Origin: Onchocerca lupi
Taxonomy: Eukaryota > Nematoda > Chromadorea > Rhabditida > Onchocercidae
Reading direction: 5' to 3'
DNA length: 64,000 nucleotides
Assembly: GCA_028564675.1 (NCBI GenBank)
Contig: JAOVVO010000167.1
Span: 1-64,000 of the forward strand
A program made the translations under genes and the position numbers. Shown here piece by piece: positions 36,901 to 49,235 of this stretch. Numbering within the stretch: position 1 is the first letter of the stretch; every line of letters begins with the position of its first letter. The notes under the pieces were generated by a model. That model did not search any database. It saw only the letters and a list, made by a program, of their open reading frames with translations, and had not been told where the DNA came from.

Positions 36901-38513
36901 TCCCGGTCGGTCACAATCACTTTTAGGTATCTGATTAAAGTTAAATTACTCGAGATCAAATAAATGAAAACTTATTTAAGCAAAATGAAATTCACGAAAT
37001 TACGATTCATTATCAACGTCACAACTGTTAAAAAGCATGCCAAGAAAAAATTTGCAAAAGGACACATTTCTCCGTGATTTTTTTTATGACCACATGTTAC
37101 GTTGATTAGGAAAATGCGACCAACTTATTACTGTCAACTATAGTCATTAACAAAAAGCTCAATTCGAAGCATTTTATTTGAGAAAGCCAAACATATCCTA
37201 AAATTGTAAGCAAGAGGTTATATACACATCGGGAAGAGAGTTCAAGAATTTTTTTAGGGGAAGGCAAAGAATAATGGAATGTGATGAGAAAAGCTTTTAG
37301 AATACAATGACTAGTCACTACAAAGTATCGTGTGCAACTTCGGCCATATTTCACACTTACATTGAATGGTAATATTTTTTTCATCCCTCGTATTCAGACA
37401 GTATTGTGAGGCTAATGTATTCAGAGAATATACAGCAGAAGGTGAGTGAAGAAGTCCTAAATATCACTTTCTGTACCTACAATAGCTGTTTTTTTTCCAA
37501 CAAATTTTAGTGCTATTAAAAATGTCGATAATTAATGCCTACCGATCTGGAGCTTTTGGTAGCTGCTTCAATGTTTCTAATACAAAAGGTCGAATGCTGG
37601 GAACTCGATACAATTTGAAACTCTTTTCCAGTTGTTTTTCTAATAACTGCACTGATTCTATAGTCCCTGTCGCACCTAAATCCTTGATTTTTGTAAGCAG
37701 CAAATCCGATATATCATTCGCTGCCTATAAAGCATCCAATACGAAAAAAATGAAAAATATATCAAATTATATGCATACAAATCATGAGTGTTATTTTCCA
37801 AAGATAAAGCATGTACTTCTTCATGGAATTCTGTTCTGCGAATATTGTGCAAATCGAGCAATCGTAATGCTGGATTTAATACCGGTAGCTGAAAAAAACT
37901 ATGTGAAGTGATATCAGCAATATCAAAAAATATGGATTCTTCTTATGAATAACAAATTCTAAATCAAAGCTAGCTTAAAGAGCTTCATTCTTCTGGTTTT
38001 ATAGACAAACCGCCAAACTGTCGACAGCAAAACAATGATTACTGAAAGCTACAATGTGATAACAAAGAACCGCGACAGATGCTATCTTTTTTCTGAAAGA
38101 GAGCATGAGCTGTATGAAGGAAATATACTCAATGCTATCAAGCTGAATTATTATTATATTGTTTAGTATCCGATGAAATGAATTACCGCAAAATCCAATA
38201 AAAAAGCTTGCAGCATGAAGCAGGAAATAATGACAATGACGGTTACTATTCAAATCTTATGCATTGATGAGTTCATACTAATAGTTATTAGTAGGAAAAT
38301 CAACTATTCTCTCAAAAAACATTGGTGCAAGATCAACATATACCTTACTACTATTTGGAATGGTGCAAGATCAACACATACCTTAATACTATTTCGTTCC
38401 TGGAAATTTTTGATTGTTTCGATAGGATCAGCACATGTCATTAACAGATGTCGCAGCCTTCTAGAACCATCAATATTCTGATTTTCCAAATCAGTCACCC
38501 ATCGTTTTTCCAT
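33999..38513 (-). CDS. NELFB: Negative elongation factor subunit B (NELF-B/COBRA1)
   Basis: NELF-B is a core subunit of the four-part NELF complex that, with DSIF, holds RNA polymerase II at promoter-proximal pause sites. Exons in order: 38513-38382, 37888-37817, 37724-37543, 36930-36701, 36618-36457, 36378-36260, 35941-35796, 35719-35562, 35276-35077, 35004-34873, 34705-34601, 34277-33999; 1917 nt, 638 residues, all phases close. Matches in order: TCADPIETIKNFQ (human NCTEPLKAIEQFQ), LRLLDLHNIRRTEFHEE, LEKSFKLYRVPSIRPFV, TDREFYDNCAVTVRQQIW (human ADKELYRACAVEVKRQIW), DPCHDLAWCLDACVRDKHLD, IIGDLAMIAGDAHVI, and a helical C-terminal half. The tail holds four copies of SISSASVTSMQ and ends TIKK. 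An in-frame upstream start at 38567 would add 18 residues. Its start faces the NFRKB-like gene 556 bp away. Confidence 0.92.
34035..34166. repeat. 33-bp coding minisatellite, four copies
   Basis: Four in-frame 33-bp units in the last NELF-B exon encode SISSASVTSMQ, the fourth with V for M. Units differ by a few silent changes. A fifth decayed unit (SLSDTTQTIKK) forms the protein end. Confidence 0.95.
38324..38399. repeat. 38-bp tandem duplication copying the NELF-B exon 1 donor
   Basis: The unit GGTGCAAGATCAACA...TACTATTT at 38324-38361 is repeated at 38362-38399 with three or four differences. On the - strand each copy contains AAG followed by GTATRTGTT; the copy at 38382/38381 is the in-frame exon 1 donor, the other lies 38 bp into the intron. 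Confidence 0.92.
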
Positions 38514-39069
38514 ACTAAAATACAATATCTTGACTCCTTTAATTTCGAAAATATAAAACTGAAGCAAGTAGATAATCTAGACGCAGTCAATGTTACATCA
38601 TCTCTTCCGTAAAATTATACACAGAATCATCATAAAGGAGTAGAAGCCGCCAAGGGATTCCCTTGCTTCCAAGAGCTCGGAACATAGTCTCTAGACAAGG
38701 ATCCGCATATCTGTATGGAATTTAATAGAACAGTCTCGAAATAAACCTTGCCATCAACAAATCTCAAAAATATGACGAGTGCATGGAAGTCATCATGACG
38801 TACCTTCCGATCTTTCCCACCCTACTTCACTCGGATCCCACGCATCTTGAAATCCATCCACAAATCTTACTGCAATCGCCAACCAACCGCTGAATATCAC
38901 AGTTGTTTGTTATTTAGTGGGAGGAAGCGTCAAGTCACGAAGCGGTGTTTGTTGCTTGGAACGTCGCAAACGTATGGGATGTGGAGTTCCGGTTGAATAT
39001 GTTGTAGACCTTGAATATAACTGAAGGATATTGAAGATAAGAGCCGGCAGTTATCCAGCGTATTTGGGA
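38514..39069. promoter_or_regulatory. Bidirectional 5' region of NELF-B and NFRKB-like
   Basis: The two start codons are head-to-head 556 bp apart. The part at 38800-39060 is less AT-rich than the surroundings (for example GGGAGGAAGCGTCAAGTCAC near 38920), as expected for a shared promoter. No specific factor site can be assigned. Confidence 0.5.
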
Positions 39070-41646
39070 ATGAACAGGGCAAATGCGCCGAACCTACACT
39101 TTTCACGTTTATGTCTTGGCGGTGAGATTGTTCAAGTACCGACCGTTATTGTTGAACAGGTTTGACGTGTATTTATCAGATCTCTGCACCTGTAATAGAT
39201 AATCTGAATAAGTTCTGGTTGCTCGAAATATTTCGAAACAAGTATTCCTAAATATTTTATACGTTTATACATAATTTGAAATACACGTCATCTTTATATC
39301 CTCTCTCAATATATTCTTCCAGGAAACCGTGTTCCGGGCTGTAATAACGAAGCACGCATTTCAGAGTCTTGGCACAGACACACAAAATTATTTGAAGGTG
39401 TAATTTCATGCTTTTTTTTTCATTACATAGCGTTATTTAGAAATAACTCAAACATAATGTTTCAGCGTTTCCTGCCCAAATATGAAGGATCAGATAAGGA
39501 TGAAGAGAAAATCTTAGATATTATTTTCACAGCAGATCCAAATTTGTACTTCGGAAACCCGTTAGGAAAATTACATTCAAAGATTCGATGTAAGCTCAGT
39601 TTGTCTTTTCTTAATAAATATAATTTGTACATTATGATTGAAATCGGGTTTAATGTTCTGTTACTGAGATTAAATTTTGCAAAATAGATTAGTTATATTC
39701 TTAGTTTGATGGCTGATAAAATATAAATTGGGCACATTACATCTTTGTATGAGCGTTTCAATTTTACAGAATTCTACAATCACGTAGCTTTCTAGGCATT
39801 TTTAGGTGGTTGGTTTAATCCAGAAAGGCCATCAGATCAAGTGCAACTGCGTGATAATCGCAGAGTTCTATATGACCATTATATACGCCATTATTACATG
39901 AATATTTTGAAATCACTTCTTATTTCTCGAAATGTAAGTATTTTTCGTTGAGATCGATGCGGTATGAGATTGGGAAGCAGAGATGAATTTAGGAGGTACC
40001 GATAACTACTGGAATCAAAATTATTTTTGATGTGTTGATATTAACTGTAGCTTGTATGCTGTAGAATTTTATTATTAACTATTTTTGTGCTCTAGAATTT
40101 TATATTTTGCTAGTAATTTTATATTTTTATCAAGGTTTGGTATTTCCTACTTCAAAAAATTGTTGATTTGCATTCCTTGACATGCACTGTTCTACCATTT
40201 CATTGTATATATAATGATTTTAGAGGGAATTCATGAAATATACCAGTTCAAGTGCGTTTGAAGAACCCACAGCGAGGAAAGTGCTTACACCAGGTTTTTT
40301 TCGTAAATCGAAAATATTGAAAAGAATTAAGTGGCGTACTGCAGCTCGGCTGAGGATGTAAGTTTCAAAATAAATTTATTTAGGAGCTTTTATAGATGAA
40401 AATAAGCATTTGATGTATAATTTTTATTCAATTATTTATGAGATTACGTGTTGATGAACGATTGTTGAAGTGTTTAATTATAAAAGTTCTTTTGATAATA
40501 TAAGATAGCTTATATGGTAATAATGCATCCGACACTATTTCCAACCGAAGTTACATAGAATTACAGAATATTAGACCAAGTGCGAGAGGAGGTTGGGGAA
40601 AAAGCAGGCTTCTCTTCGGATGAAGAAGGTAAGCTTCCATTAAGAAAAATTAAGACATTTTGGCTTTCTAATGTTTTAATTTTTTTCATGAAAAACTTTT
40701 CTATTGCACATTGTGGAAACAAAAATAAAATTTTGCTAATGTTGCGGGGTTTGCACGAGATACTAATTCATCATTCGAGATCAAACTTTTCATATTGAAT
40801 AGTAGTGGAAATCGTTAATAAATATATATAATCTTCCTGAAGTTTTCACAGACTTCTGTTAGATCTTATATTGTGATAAAAATTCATCTTCCTTTTCGGA
40901 TATATCAATGATTTTTTATGAGTTTGGTTTGAGAATATTCATTCGGTTTTAATGAAATTATGAAGTACACTTTATGTATGAAAGTAGTATACTTTAACTA
41001 AATATCTTTTTTAATGTGATTGTCGTTCATATATTATCAACTGTCAGCATACAGTTTCAGAATTTGGCGATTTAAGTAGGATTCCAATGGCTCGTGCTGG
41101 ACAGAGTACCCTTTTTTCTCCTGATTTTGTTGGTAAGTTCATAGTTGAGGAATTTTTGTATGGATTTGGATTATTTTTTTGTGGAATTACAATTATTATT
41201 TTCATGTTTTGTAACTCATATTTTTTCATTTTATATTTCGTAACATTCACAAAATATCTCATTGTTTTGTAACTCAAACTTTATTTTAAATGTTGATATG
41301 TTAAGAGTGATTGTTTTCGAAAATGTCTTCTTTCAGATTATGATCTGCATCAACCAGTTTACATGGATGATGTCAAACGCATGCTGAAAGATTATAAAAA
41401 TTTAAAAGAGCAAGAACCTGTATGTTACTAATAAAATTCAAATTTATTGAACTAGAGATAGTTTTGCAAATCTTAAAACGTTGGCGATATGGTAATATAT
41501 TTATTTAGGACTCACCTTCTTTGGATATTTCGGACATTGGTATTGAAAATGTTTACGAAAGAGCCGGCGTGGCTTGTATCGCTGAAAGGAATTTGTCGGC
41601 CGAAGTTTCGGAAGCAATGAAAATGCCATTTAAGTCTATAAAATGA
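39070..41646 (+). CDS. NFRKB: NFRKB/INO80G-like protein, short form
   Basis: NFRKB is a subunit of the INO80 chromatin-remodelling complex. Exons: 39070-39159, 39323-39397, 39466-39589, 39806-39933, 40224-40357, 40567-40628, 41055-41132, 41337-41419, 41509-41646; 912 nt, 303 residues, phases close. The matched part is the N-terminal region: LGGEIVQVPTVIVEQ, NYLKRFLPKY (human HLRQFLPRF), DPNLYFGNPLGKL (human ENFRFGNPLH), GWFNPERP, HYYMNILKSLLISR (human QQYFHRLLKQILASR), and ILDQVREEVG...GFSSDEE (human VLREVKEECGDTALSSDEE). The family continues for about 1000 more residues including a winged-helix domain; none of that is seen here. The stop at 41644 follows a helical, acidic end. Either the nematode form is short or later exons were missed in 41647-43282. 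Confidence 0.85.
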
Positions 41647-43282
41647 GTAAAAATTTTGTCCTGGTGAATTTGTATCGATATAATTTGCGTGAAATTTTGG
41701 TAATTCGTGCTAATTTTTAAAATGCATTTATTCTAGCATCAGTGTTGTAATTATTCATGTAATAGTTTCTCTCACCTGGTCAAGATTGTAAGATTGATGC
41801 CTCAGTCATTAAATAATCAAACAATCTTCATTGTTTTTTTCTAATTTCATTTGTCTTACTGTTGATTACCACGTACAAAGCTTTATGCACAATGGATAAA
41901 GCATTATATAAAAGTGTTTCTGTAAATAGCTTTTAAATGATGGCCATATCATCTGAGATATGCAGATTTATCTCCGCCATTACCATTTTAAGTGAGGTAA
42001 ATAAAAATTATTAATATGAGGAATGAATTTTTGCCAAATATTCACACCGTTAAGTTCCTGGATTTTCTCTGGTTGGCAGAGATTCGTAATTCTGGTACAG
42101 GATTTCTTTGGAAATGCAATCAGGTTTGCAGCGGGCTGAGGTCCCAGACTACGGATTATATAATCGACTGCACAAGGTTGCTTCATCGATATTCTAGTGG
42201 TGTCGACGTCTGTAACTACAGTTGATGATAAGGTAACGAGTTCTTTCAGAACAGATTTCTCGTATTTGGACTTTTTATTCTACTTGATGGGATTCTTGAT
42301 TAGATTTGCTTCATCATTATGCATCTTACTTCTAAAGCGCACACGTCAGTGAGATTTGGATAAAATTCTCTATTTGGCCGGCAACTCGGTGTGATTATTG
42401 AATATTATTGCTCACTTCAATTTTGTCTTTAAGAGTACCACTTGCCCTTTCTTCACTTTCAGCTCTTTTTCGCTGCTGAAGAGTGTTGTTCTGTATTCAC
42501 ACTGTAAATGAAAAAATACTACAATTTTTTCTACAAAATTTACTAATATACTATAGATCTAAAAGAAAGCAATTTTAATGATAAAATGAAGTTAATTCCG
42601 AACTAGTCTAGAAGTATAATGCAAATATATTACATAATAATTTATAAATCCAATCATTTGAGGCCGAAACATCTCTTGTTGACTCTTCATTGACAGTCTA
42701 CTTTTTTATTTAGATCTATTCTTCTGTCCAGCACTTCGGTGCGCCTTAGAAAATACTGCTACACGAAATATTTTTCTTAATTTTAATATAATCAAGTGTA
42801 GATCCTAGTAGTCACTTTTAAGTCTTTTTCTTTAATTTTAATTTGGAAGATTATGAAAAATGTATTTTGGTAGTTCAGTGGAAAGATGTAGCAGTTGTTC
42901 CATCTGCAATATAAGGAAATGATGGTGATGTTTGCTCATTTTGTTATTAAAAACATTGATAAAGATTAAGAGATAATTATAATCTTCATGTATACTTTAT
43001 CGTCGTTTTATCCATATGGAAACAAAGGACTCACAAAGGTAAAGTAGACCTAATTTTTCCTGATCTGAAGTGGTTTTAGGCTTTATAACAATTTCAATCA
43101 CAGGTTCAGGAAATTCCATACGCTCTAATAATATGGAACAATCTTGTGAGCATAAAGTGTCACCAGTAAACTTTTGGTTGCAACTAATTCTCATCTGGAT
43201 TCGTAAACTATGATGACCGGAAAATAATGTAATAAAGGCGTTCAAAGTCTTCTGTATTACAGGTATCACGATGTTTTCTTAG
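41647..43282. other. Intergenic, no exon recognised
   Basis: Mostly T-rich sequence between the NFRKB-like and MGAT2 genes. Open frames at 42016-42225 (+) and 42997-43269 (-) have no recognisable product. The MGAT2 promoter or outron must lie at its right end. Confidence 0.45.
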
Positions 43283-46200
43283 ATGGTCCGTCAGAAATTT
43301 GTCCGTTGTTTAAATGGAGTCATCATCATTTCGTTTGTAAGTTTTATGATTATTTTACTTTTTTATAGATTTATTTGTTTTGATTTCTTGGAATGTTAAA
43401 TCATTAATCTAAGTAGAAGTAATTGCAGTCACTATATAATCCATGATGATAGTAAATAACAACATAGTCATGATTTGTAATGAACTAAACATACTCTATT
43501 ATGTTTAATTTATTGCAGATCTCATCATCTTCTATGTGAGGTAAAATACTATTTAATAAATAACTGAATCTAGCGAAAAAGAGCACCAAAATCTTTCTAT
43601 GAAGCATGTTCAACAAGCTTAAAAGAACAGACAAAAAGTCTGTGCCCAAGAATTAATCCCATAAATGAAATGGACCTGATTTCAAAAATGAAACTGCGCA
43701 ATGAGCTTAACGAATATGTAAGGTCCAAGAATACCTGAGTGAAACAAGTAAAAACATTTCTAAGTGGAGAATGGCAAGTTGTACAAACAATTAAAGATGA
43801 CCACAGATTAAACGATATTAGGCCTCTAGTTTGCTTTAAAGTGCTAGTCACTGTAGAGAAAAATGATCGCACTGAAAGGGTTTTGCAGGACAGAGTTGCC
43901 ATGTTAGGTTTTCATATGTAGATAGCTGGATCTAGAGAGGATGAGTGAGGAAATAAACTCATTCATTTAGTTCTAAAATTTAAAATCGAAGCAGCTGGAA
44001 TCAAAATCTAAGTCCAAAACGTCGCAAAGAATGCATTTAATTGTAGTAATAATAGTCTTTTCAACTCATTTATTTTCCCTCCTGTCATTTTTTCTCTTCC
44101 TGTTTAAGTGAATAATACGCCCACTTTTACTTCTTTTCTTGGACATGCCCTCTAATAATGCTAAGCTATTGATGGCAGTGAGCATATGTTTATTTTTCGT
44201 TATATATTAATTATTTTAACTCCCATATAAGTTGCAGTTATGATTTTGTTATAAATTTATCAAATGATGTCACTATGATATTTGTGCTATAATTTAGTTG
44301 ATTATTTCGCATATCTGGTTTAAAAAATTACTATTTTTTCATACATAGTTAACACAGAAAATTTTTTTCTAGATAGGATTTTTGATGGTCAATTTACAAA
44401 GTCCATATCTAAATGCTAATGAAAATTTTAAACATTCACTGTACGATGCTCCAGAAAAAGAATCACCGCTAACCTCTGAACAAGATAATGTAAGATTTTT
44501 TGAAAACACTTCATGTTTTGTTCTCTGTTTAGGTTAAATTCAGAAACCTAATTGTGAAAAAACTGGATTTCTAGTGGTGAAAGAATCATCTGCGTTTTTC
44601 ATTTTCTTGAGTCTCAGTTTAGCCATATATTAAATGGATCCAGCTGAATGGTACTTTCAATCTTATATTCAGTGGTCATGTATGATTGTATCCGGAGTTA
44701 ATGACATCTGCAAGAAATGAACTGCTCTTAACAATTCTAATTGCAATTTTTAAAAGATTTGTAATATTACATTTCAAGAGTAAAACTTCCATCTCACTTC
44801 AAAATTTCTTTTTTCCTTTTTGTTCCAGCGGGAACTTGAATTAGGTTGGATGTTTCGAACTACCCTGCTACCCTTAAGCAAAGAAGAAATTATCCGTTCG
44901 ATTGAGTTTCTTAATGCGAACTATGAGATTCTTAATACGGATAAGTATGGTCAGTTGCAAGATGTGGAAATTGTATTAGTTGTTCAAGTATGTTTTTCTT
45001 TTTTTTTCTTTTAAATCTCATATATTTCTTAAAATATAATTTGCAATGTAGGGTTTTTTTTTAGTTATTGTAAAATCCAATTGTTTAAAAAGTTGTGAAA
45101 CATCTATATATGACGGAAGCACTTTCTATTTATAGTTCTGAAGGATGCTTGCAATTATGTTCGATAGATACGAAGAAATTTTGCAGGTTCATAATCGTAT
45201 TGAATATTTGAAACAGTTGATTTCTACTCTCAGAGATGCTCGATATATTGAAACTACGTTGCTGATTTTTAGTCATGATTATTCATCTGCTGCTATAAAC
45301 AGACTGATTAAAGGGATAAATTTTTGTTTGGTATGTTATTTACTACAAAAGGCAAACTGGAATAATTGCGGGAAAAAAAAGCATCTCTTCATCAGTTGCA
45401 ACTTGAAATTGAAAATTGAATAAATTCAGATTTATATTAAAGTCAGTAAAATTGAAATTCATTTTTAAAAAATTTTAAGTTAACTAACTATTTCAATAAG
45501 TAAAAGTTCCGAGATAGCTATAATAATTTTCTGTTTCAGGTTATGCAAATATTCTACCCGTACAATATTCAGTTGTTTCCAGATGTTTTTCCTGGACAAG
45601 ATCCTTTGGATTGTCCAGAAAAGGCGACTAAACAAGAGTAAATCTCATTTAATCTACTTCTATAGTGAAGATTTTTTTTTATGCTAAGAATTTTTTCAGG
45701 AATTTTACGACTTTCTGCCAAATTCTCTTCCAAATTTTAGGGCTGCTCTCCTGAAATGTAATAATTGGAAAAATCCAGATAAATACGGCCATTTTCGTGT
45801 TGCAAAGTTGACACAAATCAAACATCATTGGTGGTGGAAGGTTTGTTTATTCTGAATTTTCTCTATAGATTTCTAATTGTGGGACTTATTTGCCAGATGA
45901 TCACAATAACGTTTATTGACTTCAAGTTTGCAATTTTTTATCGAAACGAATGGTAAAAAAATAACGAAAGATGGACTGTTTGTCGGTGATTCTATATCAT
46001 TTCTACTAAAAGTCAATTTTATAAATGTTCATCTTCCATCATAAATTTTTTTTTCTTTTCCAAATTTACTTTCATGATGTCTAATAGATGAATTACGTCT
46101 TCGATGGAATACTGAAACAGTATGCTTTGACAAAAGCATGGGTAATATTATTGGAGGAGGATCACTATGTTTCGCCAGATTTTTTGCATGTTTTGCGTCT

Positions 46201-47210
46201 AATTGTGGATAATAAATCAAAGTGAGTGGTTTCGTTTTTTTTTTTTTCTTTTTTTTTTTTTTTAGTTTAAAATTTTGGCAGTTGAATTTCGTGAACTACA
46301 AAACTTCAAATACAAATCCTTGGGCATCTGAATGGCGCTTTCAAGTTTTATTAAAATTGATACTCAGAAGACTTTCATGTAGTGATAATTGCAGGAAATT
46401 TATTTTGTTTTCATTTGTTTTTGTGAAAGTATGTTATCTTTAATATTTTTTAGTTTCTGCGCAAAATGTCAAGTAATAAGCCTCGGGTTATATCTCAAAC
46501 GGTACAATAATTTTAAGACTGATTTGAATCGACTGAGTATTCATCCATGGTTTAGTTCAAAACATAATATGGGAATGGCTATCAATGCGGATACGTGGGA
46601 ACTTATAAAAAATTGTACGGAAGTAAGTTCTAGCTTTGTTTCTTGATAAAAAAATGGAAATTTTTCATGAGGTTTAAAATCCCTTGTCTTTTTAGTTGTT
46701 CTGTAAGTACGATGACTACAACTGGGATTGGTCGTTGTTACACGTTAGCATGAAGTGCTTGCCATCAAGACTGAAGGTCATTGCTGTTAAAGCTCCTCGT
46801 GTTATACATATCGGTGATTGTGGCATACATACTCACCGTTGTGCTGTTCATAATGCTGCTGCAATGGTTTGTTTAATGTTCAGTTACAAATAGTTGTATT
46901 GAATTTTACCAAATTTACTATCACGACTGATGAATTCGGAAAGGAAAGATCATAAAATTTTCAGGCAATGGAACTTTTTAGTAACTCAGCGAACTCTTTG
47001 TTTCCGCAAAATATGGTAGTTGCAGAGAACCTGAAGCGAACATTAAAACCTTCGAGAGAAAATGGCGGATGGGGCGATATACGGGATCATGAATTATGCC
47101 TCAATAATACACATGTACCTAATCTTGCTACTTACAATTTTTATTTGAATACTCTAACAGTCATCAATAATTATACACATATCAACCATTCTCTCATTTT
47201 TCCTGTTTAA
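43283..47210 (+). CDS. MGAT2: Alpha-1,6-mannosyl-glycoprotein 2-beta-N-acetylglucosaminyltransferase (GlcNAc-TII)
   Basis: GlcNAc-TII adds GlcNAc to the alpha-1,6 mannose arm in the medial Golgi, converting hybrid to complex N-glycans. Exons: 43283-43336, 44373-44489, 44829-44987, 45187-45330, 45540-45637, 45741-45840, 46088-46221, 46454-46622, 46696-46866, 46965-47210; 1392 nt, 463 residues, phases close. A type II signal anchor at residues 8-25 is split between exons 1 and 2 (CLNGVIIISF then IGFLMVNL). The catalytic domain has VHNRIEYLKQLISTLRDA, IFSHDY, KHHWWWK, the metal-binding EED (247-249, LLEEDHYVSPDF), KHNMGMAI, FCKYDDYNWDW, IHIGDCGIH, and GGWGDIRDHELC at the end, where the human enzyme has GGWGDIRDHELC. 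The ATG follows TTTTCTTAG directly, consistent with trans-splicing. Intron 1 is just over 1 kb. Confidence 0.96.
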
Positions 47211-48730
47211 GACTTAAAGTTATTTTTATTTTGCGCACAAGCATCGCTTCACTTCTAATTTTGTAAACTTGGGTATCGAATATTCTGTGACACAAGTTGA
47301 AAGAACCTATCGCAGATGTTTTTACAAAGTGTTAATTTAAAAAGACAATATATTCTCAGAAGTTGTTAAGTCAGTATCTTTATAGAATTATTTGATATTG
47401 TTTATAAAGTGAACTTTCTGTTTTATCTCTGATCCTTATTGGTTTAACATTTTATTCAAATTTCAGTGCCGCGTATGAACAAAAGTTGTCTTCTTTACTT
47501 AGAATGAGCTACAAAAGTTTCTGAAGATTCTGTGTTTGAATCTTCACGATTTTCTTTGCGACGATATCATATTTAGTGTGCTTTTATAAATCTGCTTTAG
47601 GCAATGGCATATTGAAATTTTTTCGGAAGCATTCAGTGAAAAATATTTCCAATACAGGAATCTTTTAGGTACAAAACTTCGCAACATATTCTGCAATACT
47701 GGAAAATGCGGCGTATACTTTTTTACTTTGTGTGAACTAGAGAGATAATATATGTTTCGAACGGCATATACCATTTTTTTATTGTTCAAATTCGAAAATC
47801 TTTCGAAAAATTTGTGGTCGACTATAATTTCAAAACAATAGTGTTTTTTATTGACTATTGTGAAGTATACTAACAAAAAAGTAAACCACCCGTTAAATCA
47901 TTCCAAAATGCTATTCATGGAAAATTGAAGTCTGTTGAAGATAAATTATGTTACAACTCATAAAAATATGCACCTGGTAAGCAACACATTGAGATGCTCT
48001 CATGTTTTCACCAATAATGATGTGACAGACAGTTTCATAATTTATTTATTAAGCAGCGTTTTCAGTTTTATTGTTTCTTTTTCAAATGAATCATATTTCA
48101 CATCTTGTTTATTTGGAACGCATCTATTTCTCTTCTGTCCTCCAATTTTATTGCACCTCCAAAAAAGTTTTTTGGAGGTTGAAATAGCCATATTAGGTTG
48201 AGTTCTATAGGTTCACAACGTGTATTAAAAAGTACATAAAAGCAGTTCATCAGTGTACAAATCCAGAGGTTCGCATTCCGAAGTTGTCTTTGGCACCAAT
48301 GGAGCAAATACGTACTATCTATATTCATAAAACGACTTTACTCCAGTCTTGAAGCATTTTAGAATTTATTGCACGTAATATTCGTGATATATTTATATGC
48401 AGGATATTTCATTGGCTTAAACACTTTTTTTTATCAGACACAGTTATTCCATTTGGTCGCTTGTTCTTGTAAATTATACGGTTAATTATGTGATCAGTAT
48501 CAATTATACGGTTTTTTATGTTGCATAGCATCACCCTTTCCAGTTAGTAAGTTAATCATAAATCTTCATTGGTTATATGATCTCTTACAGATAACCAATC
48601 TTTTTACTCCATTACTTTGATTTTCGACTTTTCATTTACTGATTTCGATATTTCTGAAAAACTGGTGCAGGGGAAATCTAGCAACCACCTTCTTTCTCCA
48701 TCCTCATGTTTCTGACGATTCTTCCGCTCG
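47211..48730. other. Intergenic, no gene seen
   Basis: Downstream of MGAT2. Open frames at 47544-47876 (-) and 47935-48201 (+) lack exon signals and known motifs. A decayed GT-rich or AT-rich pattern only. Confidence 0.45.
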
Positions 48731-48886
48731 TCAGCAAGCTATCTTTTCATCTTTTCGGCAGAAAAGTGATTGTATTCTTGGGCAGTACTTTCTTGCAGAA
48801 TACGATACAAAGTAGCCCTTAAGAGATCGATATTGACCTACTAATAAGATCGGAATTAGAACAAGAAATGTTCTGGCTATCTTCAT
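48731..48886 (-). CDS. Possible small secreted peptide (alternative: terminal exon in another frame)
   Basis: ATG at 48886 starts 51 residues with a good signal-peptide look (MKIARTFLVLIPILLVG) followed by a basic segment with three cysteines (KYCPRIQSLFC, ending in C). The +1 frame of the same strand, beginning right after TTAGTAG at about 48831, reads NIDLLRATLYRILQE and AEKMKR before a stop, and has the more gene-like composition; after that stop the frame stays open for 39 more codons rich in charged residues (LADERKNRQKHEDGERR). The two frames cannot both be right. No family recognised. Confidence 0.22.
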   Translation of the reverse strand: MKIARTFLVLIPILLVGQYRSLKGYFVSYSARKYCPRIQSLFCRKDEKIAC

Positions 48887-49235
48887 CTTGTTAACGCGGA
48901 AGCCAGAGGTTAACGGTGGTAAACAATATTTTATTTTGAAGACTGGAAGATTTGACATCTTCCATTAATGCGTTTATATAGGAAACAAGGATAGACTTGC
49001 AAGCCTTATAAGAAATACGCACAATGGTATTTTATTCGCTGAAGCAGTTTCGTAGATAAATTCATTACCTCACATAATGCATCACTTCATATTTCTCAAC
49101 TTAACATCTGGAAATCCCATTGCTTTTTATAACCTGTCTCCTTGAAAAACAAACAATCTTATTATTTATATCAAAATTTTACCGAATAAATTATACTACA
49201 GATTATATATACATTAAGAAACGAAGGCTTTCGTT

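Noticed and set aside
43597..43921. Overlapping open frames on both strands in the first MGAT2 intron (for example LSGEWQVVQTIKDD)
   Set aside because: No splice pair links them in phase with MGAT2 and no family match is apparent; possible but unsupported.
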